DNA of 64,000 bases from Desulfuromonadales bacterium (lineage in GTDB: Bacteria; Desulfobacterota; Desulfuromonadia; Desulfuromonadales; BM103). Location of the stretch: NCBI GenBank assembly GCA_014860225.1, contig JACZKE010000017.1:1-64000 (forward strand), written 5' to 3'. The translations under genes and the position numbers were made by a program. The notes under the pieces were generated by a model. That model had not been told where the DNA came from. It ran no database searches and worked only from the letters and a program-made list of their open reading frames with translations. Position 1 is the first letter of the stretch; the number at the start of each line of letters is the position of its first letter. Positions 1-7,304 of the stretch are shown piece after piece.

Positions 1-259
1 TTCGTGTATAACGGCGATGAGCTTCGCCAATGGCGCGTGCCAGTGATTCTTCACGCTCGGGAACTGCAATCAGATGGACATGGTTCGTCATAAGGCACCA
101 ACCCATAAATGTGACGCCAAACCGAGCCGACTCCTCTGCCAGAAACTGCAAATAACTGAGACGATTCCGATCGTCCGCAAAGATTTCCATCGACCGGACG
201 CCGCGCTGGGTAATGTGATGGGGATAGCCTGGCACAACCAGACGTGAAAGACGTGGCAT
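1..259 (-). CDS. REP-associated tyrosine transposase (Y1_Tnp/IS200-like), 5' part
   Basis: The frame starts at ATG 259 and runs off the left edge, so only the N-terminal 86 residues are visible. It opens MPRLSRLVVPGYPHHITQRG, typical of RAYT transposases, and carries the HUH metal-binding motif in MTNHVHLIAVP. Proteins of this family nick and mobilise single-stranded REP hairpins. The catalytic tyrosine lies beyond the window. A 16-bp inverted repeat at 292-327 and a duplicated 25-bp repeat at 346-409 lie just upstream, as expected for a RAYT and its cognate repeats. Family assignment is firm; activity cannot be judged. Confidence 0.85.
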   Translation of the reverse strand, partial: MPRLSRLVVPGYPHHITQRGVRSMEIFADDRNRLSYLQFLAEESARFGVTFMGWCLMTNHVHLIAVPEREESLARAIGEAHRRYTR

Positions 260-291
260 AACATTCCCTCCAGATATAACAATTCATAAAA

Positions 292-327
292 TATCAGGGG
301 CCAGTTTATAGAAACTGCCCCCTGATA
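292..327. repeat. REP-like hairpin next to the RAYT gene
   Basis: Arms 292-307 and 312-327 are complementary over 16 bp with one mismatch and a 4-nt loop (TATCAGGGG...CCCCTGATA). It lies 33 bp upstream of the transposase start. RAYT enzymes act on hairpins of this kind, so it is either the REP substrate or one end of the mobile unit. Confidence 0.6.
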
Positions 328-345
328 GCAACTTGACTGACATTA

Positions 346-409
346 GAATAGGTATTATGTCCCCCGATTCCCCCGATTCCACAGAATAGGTATTATGTCC
401 CCCGATTCC
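346..409. repeat. duplicated 25-bp repeat (GGGGGACATAATACC type)
   Basis: The unit GAATAGGTATTATGTCCCCC followed by GATTCC occurs at about 346-371 and again at 384-409, with an extra CCCCGATTCC between them. The second copy enters and ends the short minus-strand reading frame at 393-563, so it arrived inside or at the end of a gene. The position beside a RAYT gene suggests transposase-linked repeats. Confidence 0.6.
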
Positions 410-563
410 ACTGCACGTTGGTCATGACCCGCTCGGTGAGACTGAACCGAACCAGCTGTCCCGTTTCTCGAATCTGCTCGGCCTCAGAGGTTGGAACCGG
501 CGCGGCGCCGGCAACACTGACTGTCAGCGTTATGGCAAACATGAGAATGATCAGGAAACGCAT
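393..563 (-). pseudogene. exported small protein, truncated by repeat
   Basis: ATG 563 is preceded by GAAAGGA at 8-nt spacing. An alternative ATG at 572 sits on top of that ribosome-binding site. The 56-residue product begins with a clear signal peptide (MRFLIILMFAITLTVSVAGA). Its last codons and TAA stop lie inside the 25-bp repeat (the GGGGGACATAA part), so the original C-terminus was probably lost by repeat insertion. It is 14 bp downstream of the flavin oxidoreductase on the same strand, so they may once have been co-transcribed. The mature part is too short to assign a family. Confidence 0.5.
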
Positions 564-576
564 AGGGTTCATCCTT

Positions 577-1641
577 TCAAACCTTGGCCCGCTCATACTG
601 CACCGGCCAGGGGTAATCAACCTTGAGCTCACCGGCAGCATGCATCGGCCAGTAAGGGTCGCGCAGCAGCTCGCGGGCCAGCAGTACGACGTCGGCACCG
701 CCGGTGGCAATGATCTGTTCGGCCTGGACTGCGGCGGTGATCAAGCCGACGGCGCCGGTGGCGATGCCAACGTCTTTGCGGATCGCGGCAGCAAACGGGG
801 TCTGGAAGCCGGGCGCAGCGGGAATGACGGCATCGAGTGTCAGGCCGCCCGTGGAGCAATCGATCAAATCCACGCCAAGGGCTTTGAGATGCCGGCACAA
901 CTCCAGGGATTGCGCGAGATCCCAGCCGCCGTCGACCCAGTCGGTCACTGAGAGACGCACCATAACCGGCAGCTCCTCAGGCCAGACATTGCGGACGCGT
1001 CGCACGATTTCGAGGGGAAAGCGCATACGGTTTTCCAGGCTGCCGCCGTAATAATCGCTGCGCCGGTTGCTGAGCGGCGACAGGAACTGGTGCAGCAGGT
1101 AGCCGTGCGCCATGTGTACCTCGACCACCTTAAATCCGGCTTTCAGGGCACGCCGTGCCGCGGCTTCAAATTGCGCAGCAATGCGTTCCAGGTCGGCGGG
1201 GTCCAGCGCGCGCGGCGGTGGCGAACCCGTCCTGAAGGCGATCGGGCTGGGTGCGACCGGCTGCCAGCCTCCAACCTCTTCAGCTACGGCGGCGCCACCC
1301 TGCCAAGGGGGAAGCACCGAAGCTTTGCGGCCGGCATGCCCCAATTGGACAGCAGGCACAGCGCCCTGTTCAGCAATAAAAGCGACGATTGGCGCAAACG
1401 CTTCTGCCTGGGCATCGTTCCAGAGACCGCAGTCAAGCGGGCTGATGCGCCCTTGCGGTTCCACCGCGGTTGCTTCGGCGATCACCATCGCAGCGCCGCC
1501 AACGGCACGGCTGCCGAGGTGGACCATGTGCCAATTGTTGACCAGGCCATCGTGGCAGGAGTACTGGCACATCGGCGAGACGAAAATACGGTTGCGCAGC
1601 GTCAGTGAGCGCATTTGCAAAGAAGTGAACAGTTGACTCAT
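577..1641 (-). CDS. NADH:flavin oxidoreductase, old yellow enzyme family (YqjM-like)
   Basis: This is an FMN-dependent ene-reductase of about 354 residues. ATG 1641 is chosen over a longer frame because AAGGA lies 8 nt upstream and the protein then starts in the usual way (MSQLFTSLQMRSLTLRNRIF). The motif SPMCQYS near residue 25 holds the active-site cysteine typical of class III (YqjM/NamA) enzymes. The block HMAHGYLLHQFLSPLSNRR and the C-terminal ATGGADVVLLARELLRDPYW are family signatures around the FMN. Family knowledge: NAD(P)H-dependent reduction of activated C=C bonds, often in detoxification. The physiological substrate cannot be read from context. Confidence 0.93.
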   Translation of the reverse strand: MSQLFTSLQMRSLTLRNRIFVSPMCQYSCHDGLVNNWHMVHLGSRAVGGAAMVIAEATAVEPQGRISPLDCGLWNDAQAEAFAPIVAFIAEQGAVPAVQLGHAGRKASVLPPWQGGAAVAEEVGGWQPVAPSPIAFRTGSPPPRALDPADLERIAAQFEAAARRALKAGFKVVEVHMAHGYLLHQFLSPLSNRRSDYYGGSLENRMRFPLEIVRRVRNVWPEELPVMVRLSVTDWVDGGWDLAQSLELCRHLKALGVDLIDCSTGGLTLDAVIPAAPGFQTPFAAAIRKDVGIATGAVGLITAAVQAEQIIATGGADVVLLARELLRDPYWPMHAAGELKVDYPWPVQYERAKV

Positions 1642-1740
1642 CGAGACATCCTTAAGTGAATCGGCAAACCGGAACGCGGCAGCCTTCGTCAATAGCCCAT
1701 CTTCCCCGGCACACACCCCCGCACCCCGCCGCGCGGACTC

Positions 1741-2004
1741 TCAACATCCCCTGCCCGTCGCGGAATCAGGTATGTTGTGCGAACACCTTACGGTAAAGAT
1801 ATTGACAGAGGGGAGCCGGCTGGCCGGTTTTTTGACAAAGAAATGGACCTGCTCGCGCGGGCTGTGATCGAGGGAGTTGTTGTTCTGATACCAGCGACCA
1901 TCGCGTACCGGCAGCTCGCCGGTGAACGCCTCGTAGAGCCGGATCTCCGCGCTTGAATCGGTAGGACGCGGCTTCTCTCTGGGCCATAAACCGGCTTTAT
2001 TCAT
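1741..2004 (-). CDS. hypothetical protein, possibly a truncated gene
   Basis: An 87-residue frame with a plausible ribosome-binding site (GGGGGGACAAA before ATG 2004). The first 50 residues look protein-like (TDSSAEIRLYEAFTGELP), weakly recalling the start of NERD-type nuclease domains. The tail, rich in R, S and C, looks like read-through into non-coding DNA, so this may be the 5' remnant of a longer gene. An imperfect hairpin at 2027-2053 (GGGCATCACG/CGTGATACCC) lies in its leader. No confident function. Confidence 0.35.
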   Translation of the reverse strand: MNKAGLWPREKPRPTDSSAEIRLYEAFTGELPVRDGRWYQNNNSLDHSPREQVHFFVKKPASRLPSVNIFTVRCSHNIPDSATGRGC

Positions 2005-2121
2005 TTTGTCCCCCCAGACAAAACAAGGGCATCACGCATAAAACGTGATACCCCTCCCATTGATTCGACACAAAATATACCAGCATTCAAGTTGCTACGG
2101 TTGAGCAGTGTTACCCTACAC

Positions 2122-2206
2122 TATGGATTGATGTTGTTCAATAAATCATTCTTCTGATTCTCGAAGGCTTTGCCCCTGGCGGCATGAGCAGCAACAAGGC
2201 CTGTAC
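2122..2206. repeat. dispersed repeat C, copy 1
   Basis: An 85-bp stretch that recurs at 3731-3815 in the same orientation with about 7 mismatches and no gaps; a shorter copy is at 19427-19470. The common core is CAATAAATCATTCTTCTGAT then TCTCGAAGGC. Copies 1 and 2 directly flank the HEPN/nucleotidyltransferase pair. The rest of the 2005-2644 gap holds only the hairpin at 2313-2344. Confidence 0.75.
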
Positions 2207-2312
2207 CTGGCTTGAGAGCTGTGCTGGTTCGTTTCGTACTTTCTGCAGGTTTATACGTGTTTGCACGAGTAGACCAAAGTCAACACCGACAGTTCGCGTA
2301 CTGTCAGACGCC

Positions 2313-2344
2313 TTACTTTTTGTCCAGGCGGCAACAAAAAGTAA
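2313..2344. terminator. bidirectional terminator-like hairpin
   Basis: Perfect 11-bp inverted repeat TTACTTTTTGT (2313-2323) and ACAAAAAGTAA (2334-2344) around a 10-nt loop. The A/T-rich stem ends give U-rich tracts on both strands. It lies in the gene-free stretch downstream of the HEPN gene (minus strand). It could also be a dispersed extragenic hairpin. Confidence 0.45.
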
Positions 2345-2644
2345 ACAAAAAATGCCTGTCACCTCGCGGTGGGCATGTCTTGCGCGTCGCTGATTGGCTT
2401 TGGCCAACAATGCTGCTGATGACATGGGCGGAGCCGTATTCAGCGGAGGCCGGGGGCCTGTTGTTTGCCCCCGGGAGGTTCGCCAGGGGCGGCTGTTGCG
2501 TCGTAGCGGTCCAGTTTGGCGGGAGCTTTCGGATTGAACCAATTCAATTTACAACCACGCGGTCAAAAATCCGCAAGCGGCCTCTCGACCAGCCTTCCCC
2601 GGATTAAGGGCTGTGATGAGGCGACTGGCACATTGAACAATCTA

Positions 2645-3079
2645 TCAACCCAACTCCGGCCGATTCTCTCCCAGCCACCGCTCGACATCCCCTAGCAACA
2701 CTCGCGCTTGCGCAATACAGACCTCAACCGAAACACGGTCGACATCATTCCCCAGATAGTCGGCTGCATTCCGCTTGCGGCGCATGGCGTCCAACACCAG
2801 CATACGGTCCTTGCTCATCCCGACCGTTAAAGGCAGCGACTGAATCATGAGCTGGTGATGTCCCCGGCTGTCGGCGCGATAGCCGTTAGCCAACAAGGCC
2901 ACCAGGGCGACCTGCATAATCACCTTGTAGGCCGCATCGAAACGTGTCTCCAAGCTGATGGCCTCTACTTCCGCATCTGTTAGATTACGACGTGCTGCCT
3001 CAAGCAATCGCCCGACTTCCAACCGATCGGTGCTATGTGCCTTGAGCTGCCCGATCTTCAACAAGTTTTCCAAAGTCAT
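2645..3079 (-). CDS. HEPN-domain protein, candidate toxin of an MNT/HEPN pair
   Basis: A 144-residue all-alpha protein whose start (ATG 3079 after GGGGGGAAG) overlaps the end of the upstream nucleotidyltransferase by 47 bp. Context and the motif RRKRNAADYLGND near residues 100-110 point to the HEPN superfamily. In classical HepT-type RNases the motif is R-x4-H-x-Y. Here the histidine slot appears to be aspartate or absent (RNAADY), so RNase activity is uncertain. Family knowledge: such proteins pair with minimal nucleotidyltransferases that AMPylate and silence them (type VII toxin-antitoxin). The function is inferred from the pairing. Confidence 0.65.
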   Translation of the reverse strand: MTLENLLKIGQLKAHSTDRLEVGRLLEAARRNLTDAEVEAISLETRFDAAYKVIMQVALVALLANGYRADSRGHHQLMIQSLPLTVGMSKDRMLVLDAMRRKRNAADYLGNDVDRVSVEVCIAQARVLLGDVERWLGENRPELG

Positions 3080-3653
3080 CTTCCCCCCCTACAACAAAGA
3101 TTTTCGCCTCGCCGGCAATCCGGCGCACAAAGCGGTCTTCCGCATGAAACTTCTGCATGAACTCGGCGCGGGTCATCACCACCGGGTTCACCTCTCGCCC
3201 CAGTCGGTGGTGCGTGTCGGCCAGGGCACTCACCACAGCAACGAAACCCACCGGACCCAGCACTAGCAGGTCGATGTCACTGTCGGTATGCTCCTCGCCC
3301 CGTGCCACCGAACCGAACACGAAGGCCAACTCCAGCGCATCGCCCAGTGGCTGCAGCGCCTCGCGAAGGATATCGGCCAGGCCGATGGTTTTACGAAAGA
3401 TACCGGCCAGTTCCTCGTAAATCGGGCAAGCCCGGTTTGCGCGATATAGCACCTGATTGCCGGACTCCTCACGCACCAGCAAACCGGCTTTCGCCAGCTG
3501 CTTCAGCTCGCGGTGCAGCGAACCGGGCACAATCCCGGTCAGGCGGGCAATCTCGCGCACGTGATAACGTTGTTGCGGACGCAACAGCAGCAGCGCCAGA
3601 ACCTTGCGGCGATAAGCGCTGAACAGCAGTTCGACGGGGCGGGGAGCGGTCAT
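3033..3653 (-). CDS. winged-helix/nucleotidyltransferase fusion (MNT-type)
   Basis: This is a 206-residue protein starting at ATG 3653 after GAGG at 7-nt spacing. Residues 10-75 form an ArsR-like winged helix (YHVREIARLTGIVPGSLHRE), and residues 95-185 a minimal nucleotidyltransferase with the signature GSVARGEEHTDSDIDLLV (GS-x10-D-x-D). It is translationally linked to the HEPN gene. Family knowledge: the MNT partner modifies or neutralises HEPN toxins. The added DNA-binding domain suggests this protein also represses its own operon, and a palindrome overlapping the -10 box (3682-3695) supports that. Fusion and motifs are seen directly; the regulatory role is inferred. Confidence 0.85.
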   Translation of the reverse strand: MTAPRPVELLFSAYRRKVLALLLLRPQQRYHVREIARLTGIVPGSLHRELKQLAKAGLLVREESGNQVLYRANRACPIYEELAGIFRKTIGLADILREALQPLGDALELAFVFGSVARGEEHTDSDIDLLVLGPVGFVAVVSALADTHHRLGREVNPVVMTRAEFMQKFHAEDRFVRRIAGEAKIFVVGGEDDFGKLVEDRAAQGT

Positions 3654-3681
3654 AGATCAACCTCATTTCGTTCTCAGAATA

Positions 3682-3695
3682 GCTACAATCGTAGC
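3682..3695. promoter_or_regulatory. candidate autoregulatory operator
   Basis: The inverted repeat GCTAC-AATC-GTAGC overlaps the predicted -10 element of the nucleotidyltransferase/HEPN operon. It is a natural binding site for the N-terminal winged helix of the first gene product. Inference from position only. Confidence 0.45.
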
Positions 3696-3716
3696 CTGAA
3701 AGATAACGAAGTGCAA
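3688..3716 (-). promoter_or_regulatory. sigma-70-type promoter of the MNT/HEPN operon
   Basis: On the minus strand, TTGCAC (3716-3711) and TACGAT (3693-3688) are separated by exactly 17 bp. The -10 box ends 34 bp upstream of the ATG at 3653. Of the rest of the 3654-4021 gap, 3731-3815 is repeat C; the remainder shows nothing clear beyond a small GCC-rich hairpin near 3943-3965. Confidence 0.55.
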
Positions 3717-3730
3717 TGGACTTTTTCGTT

Positions 3731-3815
3731 TATGGATTGATGTTCTACAATAAATCATTCTTCTGATTCTCGAAGGCTTGGCCCATGGCGGCATGCGCAG
3801 CAGCAAGGCCTGCAC
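3731..3815. repeat. dispersed repeat C, copy 2
   Basis: 85 bp, direct copy of 2122-2206 (about 92 percent identical by eye). It bounds the MNT/HEPN pair on its promoter side, so the two copies bracket a 1.5-kb unit. Confidence 0.75.
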
Positions 3816-4021
3816 ATGAATTCAACCATCAGGCTCTTGGTTTTACAAAAACGATCAAGGATTTGTTTCTCTCAGTGTTCTCAGTGTCTGTGGTGAATAG
3901 CTTTTGACTGTGCAGATTTTCACAGATTTTGACCAACCTGTCCGCCGCAGCCTTGGCGGAGGAGGCCGTCCAATTAAGGTTTTCTGGTTATGCACAATAC
4001 TCCGGTGGCAGGTTAGAAACG

Positions 4022-4420
4022 TCATTTACCAAAGAATAGCGCTGTCTCCGGCAGTACCTTAATCTCTTGCAAGCGGAAACCAATTGATTCGCCACCGATG
4101 ATGGCGGTATTGCTTCCAATCGCAATGATCGCAACGTTAACACCTATCTCCGGCAGTGCGGTATTTGTTACGACTGTGACTCTTCCCGTACCATCATCAA
4201 GCACATAGCTCTTGGAATCAATAAAAGGAATCTTCAGCCTATCAACGACTTCTCCTTTTACCTTGACCTGTTGCCCTTCAAATTTGTTTGGATTTTCATT
4301 TATCTGAGCAATCTCAGTAAATCCGAAAGGTAAATATTCTTTTGTTAAAAAGCCCACGACGCCTAACAAAAGAACAATCACTATCAACATAAAGATTTTC
4401 ACAAAACCTTTGTTTCTCAT
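4022..4420 (-). CDS. membrane-anchored OB-fold protein
   Basis: A 132-residue protein. ATG 4420 is preceded by GGAGGTTCT. Residues 8-30 form a single N-terminal membrane anchor (FVKIFMLIVIVLLLGVVGFL). The rest shows the OB-fold pattern of small extracytoplasmic tRNA_anti-like domains: EGQQVKVKGEVVDRL, then YVLDDGTGRVTVVT. Ligand and role are unknown. It is monocistronic, and a family A repeat begins 20 bp upstream of its start, so its promoter must lie inside or beyond the repeat. Confidence 0.7.
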   Translation of the reverse strand: MRNKGFVKIFMLIVIVLLLGVVGFLTKEYLPFGFTEIAQINENPNKFEGQQVKVKGEVVDRLKIPFIDSKSYVLDDGTGRVTVVTNTALPEIGVNVAIIAIGSNTAIIGGESIGFRLQEIKVLPETALFFGK

Positions 4421-4439
4421 AGAACCTCCAAAGTTAAAT

Positions 4440-4618
4440 GTTTTCGTCCGGAAACGGCCCTTTTCCGCAATCTCTGCGTCAATCAGCGGATTTGATTGTG
4501 CGGCGTAAAGGACTACGCCTCCGCTCAAATCCTTGATTTCCTTGATCTTGTGAAAAATTGCTCGTTTCCAGATCGAAAACTGTGTCTGTGTTGTCCGGAA
4601 ACTCCGGACGAGAACCAG
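4440..4618. mobile_element. repeat family A (MITE-like), full-length copy
   Basis: About 180 bp without coding capacity, bounded by imperfect terminal inverted repeats: GTTTTCGTCCGGAAAC at the left and CTCCGGACGAGAAC at the right. The first 110 bp recur at 18569-18680. A rearranged inverted part is at 27780-27823 and a 50-bp deletion derivative at 40738-40788. Terminal repeats plus dispersal suggest a non-autonomous element; no transposase of matching type is in the window. Confidence 0.6.
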
Positions 4619-4668
4619 TTAATGAGCGGCTTAAATTTCTCGTTCAATGACACGCCCGTTTTCGTCTG

Positions 4669-5148
4669 TTACTTACGGATACCAATGATTCGGCCGATGT
4701 TGTCAGGACGCTGCAAGTGTGATTGCTGCTCCGATAATATTTTAATTTTCGCCATTACCTCGGCCGGGAAGGACGCTGATTTACGTTCATTCAAGTCTAC
4801 GCACATGCTTATCTGCTCAAGTGTGGAAGCAAGGTATCCGCTACTTCCCTTCACATACATTTCAAAATAAAGATGCATGCGTTTGTGGTCATGATCCACC
4901 AGTTGCATCCGGATCTCCACATCTTGGCCCAGAGAGACCTCTTGTTTATAGGTGATATGGCTTTCCAGAGCCATCGTAGATATTCCAGATGTCTTTGCTC
5001 GTTCCCCTCCCAGGCCGAGAGTTCGAAGCAACGCCTCGAAAGCAAGATCGTAGATCAAGACATAATAAGCGACATTCATATGGTTGTTGTAATCCAACCA
5101 TTCAGGCTTTATCTCGGTTGCATAAATAACTGGAGGGAGGTTATCCAT
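4669..5148 (-). CDS. hotdog-fold acyl-CoA thioesterase (4HBT family)
   Basis: A 159-residue protein; ATG 5148 follows GAGGAATAA. The motif WLDYNNHMNVAYYVLIYDLA near residues 17-36 matches the active-site segment of 4-hydroxybenzoyl-CoA-type thioesterases (D-x-x-x-H-M-N). The following THITYKQEV-like strand and DHDHKRMHLYFEMY region fit the hotdog sheet. Family knowledge: hydrolyses an acyl-CoA; relatives occur in carnitine and betaine pathways. No metabolic neighbour reveals the substrate. The gene is flanked by family A and B repeats. Confidence 0.8.
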   Translation of the reverse strand: MDNLPPVIYATEIKPEWLDYNNHMNVAYYVLIYDLAFEALLRTLGLGGERAKTSGISTMALESHITYKQEVSLGQDVEIRMQLVDHDHKRMHLYFEMYVKGSSGYLASTLEQISMCVDLNERKSASFPAEVMAKIKILSEQQSHLQRPDNIGRIIGIRK

Positions 5149-5471
5149 TTTATTCCTCTTATATTCTGGACAGAGCTTTTTCGAGTCTTCTTTTGCCGAA
5201 CGAATCATAACAAGCGGGACAACAGTTCATGTAGCTAAACATTTGTGTAAATCGTGTTGAACGTCAAGAAGAAAGCGTATGACATTTTTAGATTCCGGCT
5301 CAGCATTTTCATACACATCGAACTACGCCATCAAAACCTCCTTTTACGCGCTCCCAAAACACCATCCCTCTCAATGCGTCATTCCAAATCCGCTAAAAAC
5401 CGAACTCGATCCCGACAGATTTTCAACCAGGGGAGGCAGCGGTGTGGTAATGTGTCGCGTTGTCGTCAGTC

Positions 5472-5637
5472 TAGCAGCCTGTCGGACTATCCATGAGCCG
5501 GCTGCAAATCCAGCTGTTTGGCCCATATTTCAGATCCTTTTTGGTCCATAGCTACGGCTATAGACCTGCAAACGAGCTAAAATCTGTTCTCAAACATCCA
5601 AATTTTCGCTTCGGCCCGTATAGACCGACAGACTGCT
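5472..5637. mobile_element. repeat family B (MITE-like), full-length copy
   Basis: About 166 bp with terminal inverted repeats: TAGCAGCCTGTCGGACTAT at 5472-5490 and its imperfect complement ending AGACTGCT at 5637. It contains an internal hairpin (GCAGCC...GGCTGC) and the palindromic segment CATAGCTACGGCTATAG. Other copies are at 18225-18335 (inverted), 27731-27770 and 62387-62424. The remaining DNA between 5149 and 5711 shows no convincing gene. Confidence 0.65.
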
Positions 5638-5711
5638 TGCAGGTTGTTTGCGTCTAAAGTACATCGGCGACAGCGTTTATTCACCGACAGAATGATGAAA
5701 GGAGGCCCCTT

Positions 5712-6191
5712 GTGAGCTTCGAGTCCCTGTTCTCACCCTGGCTGCTCTGGTTTTTGCTTGGCCTCGGCCTCGCCCTGCTGGAGTTGGTCATGCCTGGCCT
5801 GATCCTGATTTTTTTCGCCATCGGCTGCCTGGTAACCACCGCCACGCTGCTGCTCTGGGAGCCTGACCTCACCTGGCAGATCGTGATATTTCTGATCTCC
5901 TCCCTCGCCTCACTGGTTCTGTTGCGACGCTGGATGACGCGGGTCTTCCGCGGGGTCTCCACCGGCAGTTCGAAGAATGATTTCGATGACACGCCTTTTG
6001 GCGCCCGGGCTTCGGTGACCCAGGCCATTGGCTCGTCAGAGCGCGGCCGCATCCGCTATCGCGGCACCGACTGGTATGCCACCGCCGATCAACTGATCGA
6101 GGCGGGTGCTATTGTAGAAATCGTTGACTATGCCGATCAGTCCCGGCAGGTCTTTTATGTCAAACCCGTTACTCAAACCCACGAAGGATAA
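5712..6191 (+). CDS. nfeD: NfeD family membrane protein
   Basis: This 159-residue protein starts at GTG 5712 with GGAGG 7 nt upstream. Two closely spaced N-terminal membrane segments (about residues 8-30 and 33-70) are followed by a soluble C-terminal OB-fold (residues 90-150: GARASVTQAIGSSERGRIRYRG). This is the short NfeD1b type without the ClpP-like protease. It is six bases upstream of a stomatin/band-7 gene, the standard partner. Family knowledge: NfeD and SPFH proteins form membrane microdomain complexes. Assignment is secure from both sequence and pairing. Confidence 0.92.
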   Translation: MSFESLFSPWLLWFLLGLGLALLELVMPGLILIFFAIGCLVTTATLLLWEPDLTWQIVIFLISSLASLVLLRRWMTRVFRGVSTGSSKNDFDDTPFGARASVTQAIGSSERGRIRYRGTDWYATADQLIEAGAIVEIVDYADQSRQVFYVKPVTQTHEG

Positions 6192-6197
6192 AAACTG

Positions 6198-7151
6198 ATG
6201 CAAACACTGATTGCTGTTGGACTCCTCGCCGGGGTCATCATTTTCATCCTGATGAAAACCGCGACCATCGTGCCACAGAAAAGCGAATTCGTTGTCGAAC
6301 GCCTGGGCAAATTCAGCACCACCCTGGGTGCAGGCTTCCACATCCTGATCCCTTTCCTGGATCGGATCGCTTATCGCTTCGTGCTCAAGGAAGAAGTCTT
6401 TGATATCCCCAGCCAGACCTGCATCACCAAGGACAACGTCACGGTTGAAGTCGACGGTCTGCTCTATCTTCAGGTGGTTGACAGCAAGATAGCGGCTTAT
6501 GGCATCAACGATTACCGGCTGGCCGCCTCGCAGTTGGCCCAGACCACCCTGCGCTCCTGTATCGGCCGGATCGACCTGGACAAGACCTTCGAAGAACGCG
6601 AGACCATTAATACCCAGGTTGTTGCCTCAATCGATGAAGCCGCCCAGTCATGGGGGGTCAAGGTTTTACGCTACGAGGTGAAGGACATTCTCCCGCCGGA
6701 ATCGGTGAAAAAAGCGATGGAAGCCCAGATGACGGCGGAACGAGAAAAACGGGCGGCGATCGCGACCTCGGAGGGGAAACGCCAGTCCACCATCAACGAA
6801 GCGGAAGGGCAACGGCAGGACGCCATCCTCCGTTCAGAAGGAGAGATGCAGCGCAAGATCAACGAAGCCAAAGGCCAGGCCCAGGAGATCCTGTCGATCG
6901 CCAATGCCACCGCTGAAGGCTTGAGAGCCATCTCCCAGGAGCTGCGGCAAGAGGGTGGCCAGGCTGCCGCCAATCTCCGGGTTGCCGAACAGTACGTCAA
7001 AGAATTCGGCAATCTCGCCAAAGCGTCGAACACCCTGGTGATCCCGAGCAATGTCGCCGACCTGGCCGGCATGATGACCACCGCCATGACGGCTCTGGGA
7101 AAAGTCGGGAACACCCCGGCTGCGACTGCTAACTTCGTGGGTGACAAATAA
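6198..7151 (+). CDS. qmcA: SPFH/band 7 (stomatin-like) membrane protein
   Basis: A 317-residue protein with an N-terminal membrane anchor (TLIAVGLLAGVIIFILMKTA). The SPFH domain at about 25-180 starts VVERLGKFSTTLGAGFHILI, and the alanine/glutamate-rich coiled coil at 180-260 has TINEAEGQRQDAILRSEGEM. The hydrophobic C-terminus is typical of paraslipin/QmcA. These proteins oligomerise into cage-like assemblies on the cytoplasmic membrane and modulate protease or lipid domains. It forms an operon with nfeD and is closed by the strong hairpin at 7186-7231. Confidence 0.93.
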   Translation: MQTLIAVGLLAGVIIFILMKTATIVPQKSEFVVERLGKFSTTLGAGFHILIPFLDRIAYRFVLKEEVFDIPSQTCITKDNVTVEVDGLLYLQVVDSKIAAYGINDYRLAASQLAQTTLRSCIGRIDLDKTFEERETINTQVVASIDEAAQSWGVKVLRYEVKDILPPESVKKAMEAQMTAEREKRAAIATSEGKRQSTINEAEGQRQDAILRSEGEMQRKINEAKGQAQEILSIANATAEGLRAISQELRQEGGQAAANLRVAEQYVKEFGNLAKASNTLVIPSNVADLAGMMTTAMTALGKVGNTPAATANFVGDK

Positions 7152-7185
7152 CTTTTACCCCACAACAAGCCCCCACAGCTCATGC

Positions 7186-7231
7186 GACACTTAAAAGGGA
7201 CACTCAAAAATGAGTGTCCCTTTTAAGTGTC
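7186..7231. terminator. strong hairpin terminator after nfeD-qmcA
   Basis: A perfect 21-bp stem (arms 7186-7206 and 7211-7231) around an AAAA loop: TTAAAAGGGACACTCA pairs with TGAGTGTCCCTTTTAA. The TTTTAA on the distal arm follows the GC-rich core on the plus strand. Being symmetric, it could also act on the minus strand or be a mobile extragenic palindrome. Confidence 0.7.
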
Positions 7232-7304
7232 CCGGCTCACGGCACGGTCACTGAGTCTTTCCTGGAGACTTCAGCGCAGGAGATGTTTTCTGCTATGATG
7301 AATT

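Noticed and set aside
5254-5551. Short plus-strand frames in the thioesterase/nfeD gap
   Set aside because: No ribosome-binding sites, and the frames run into the family B repeat; judged non-coding.
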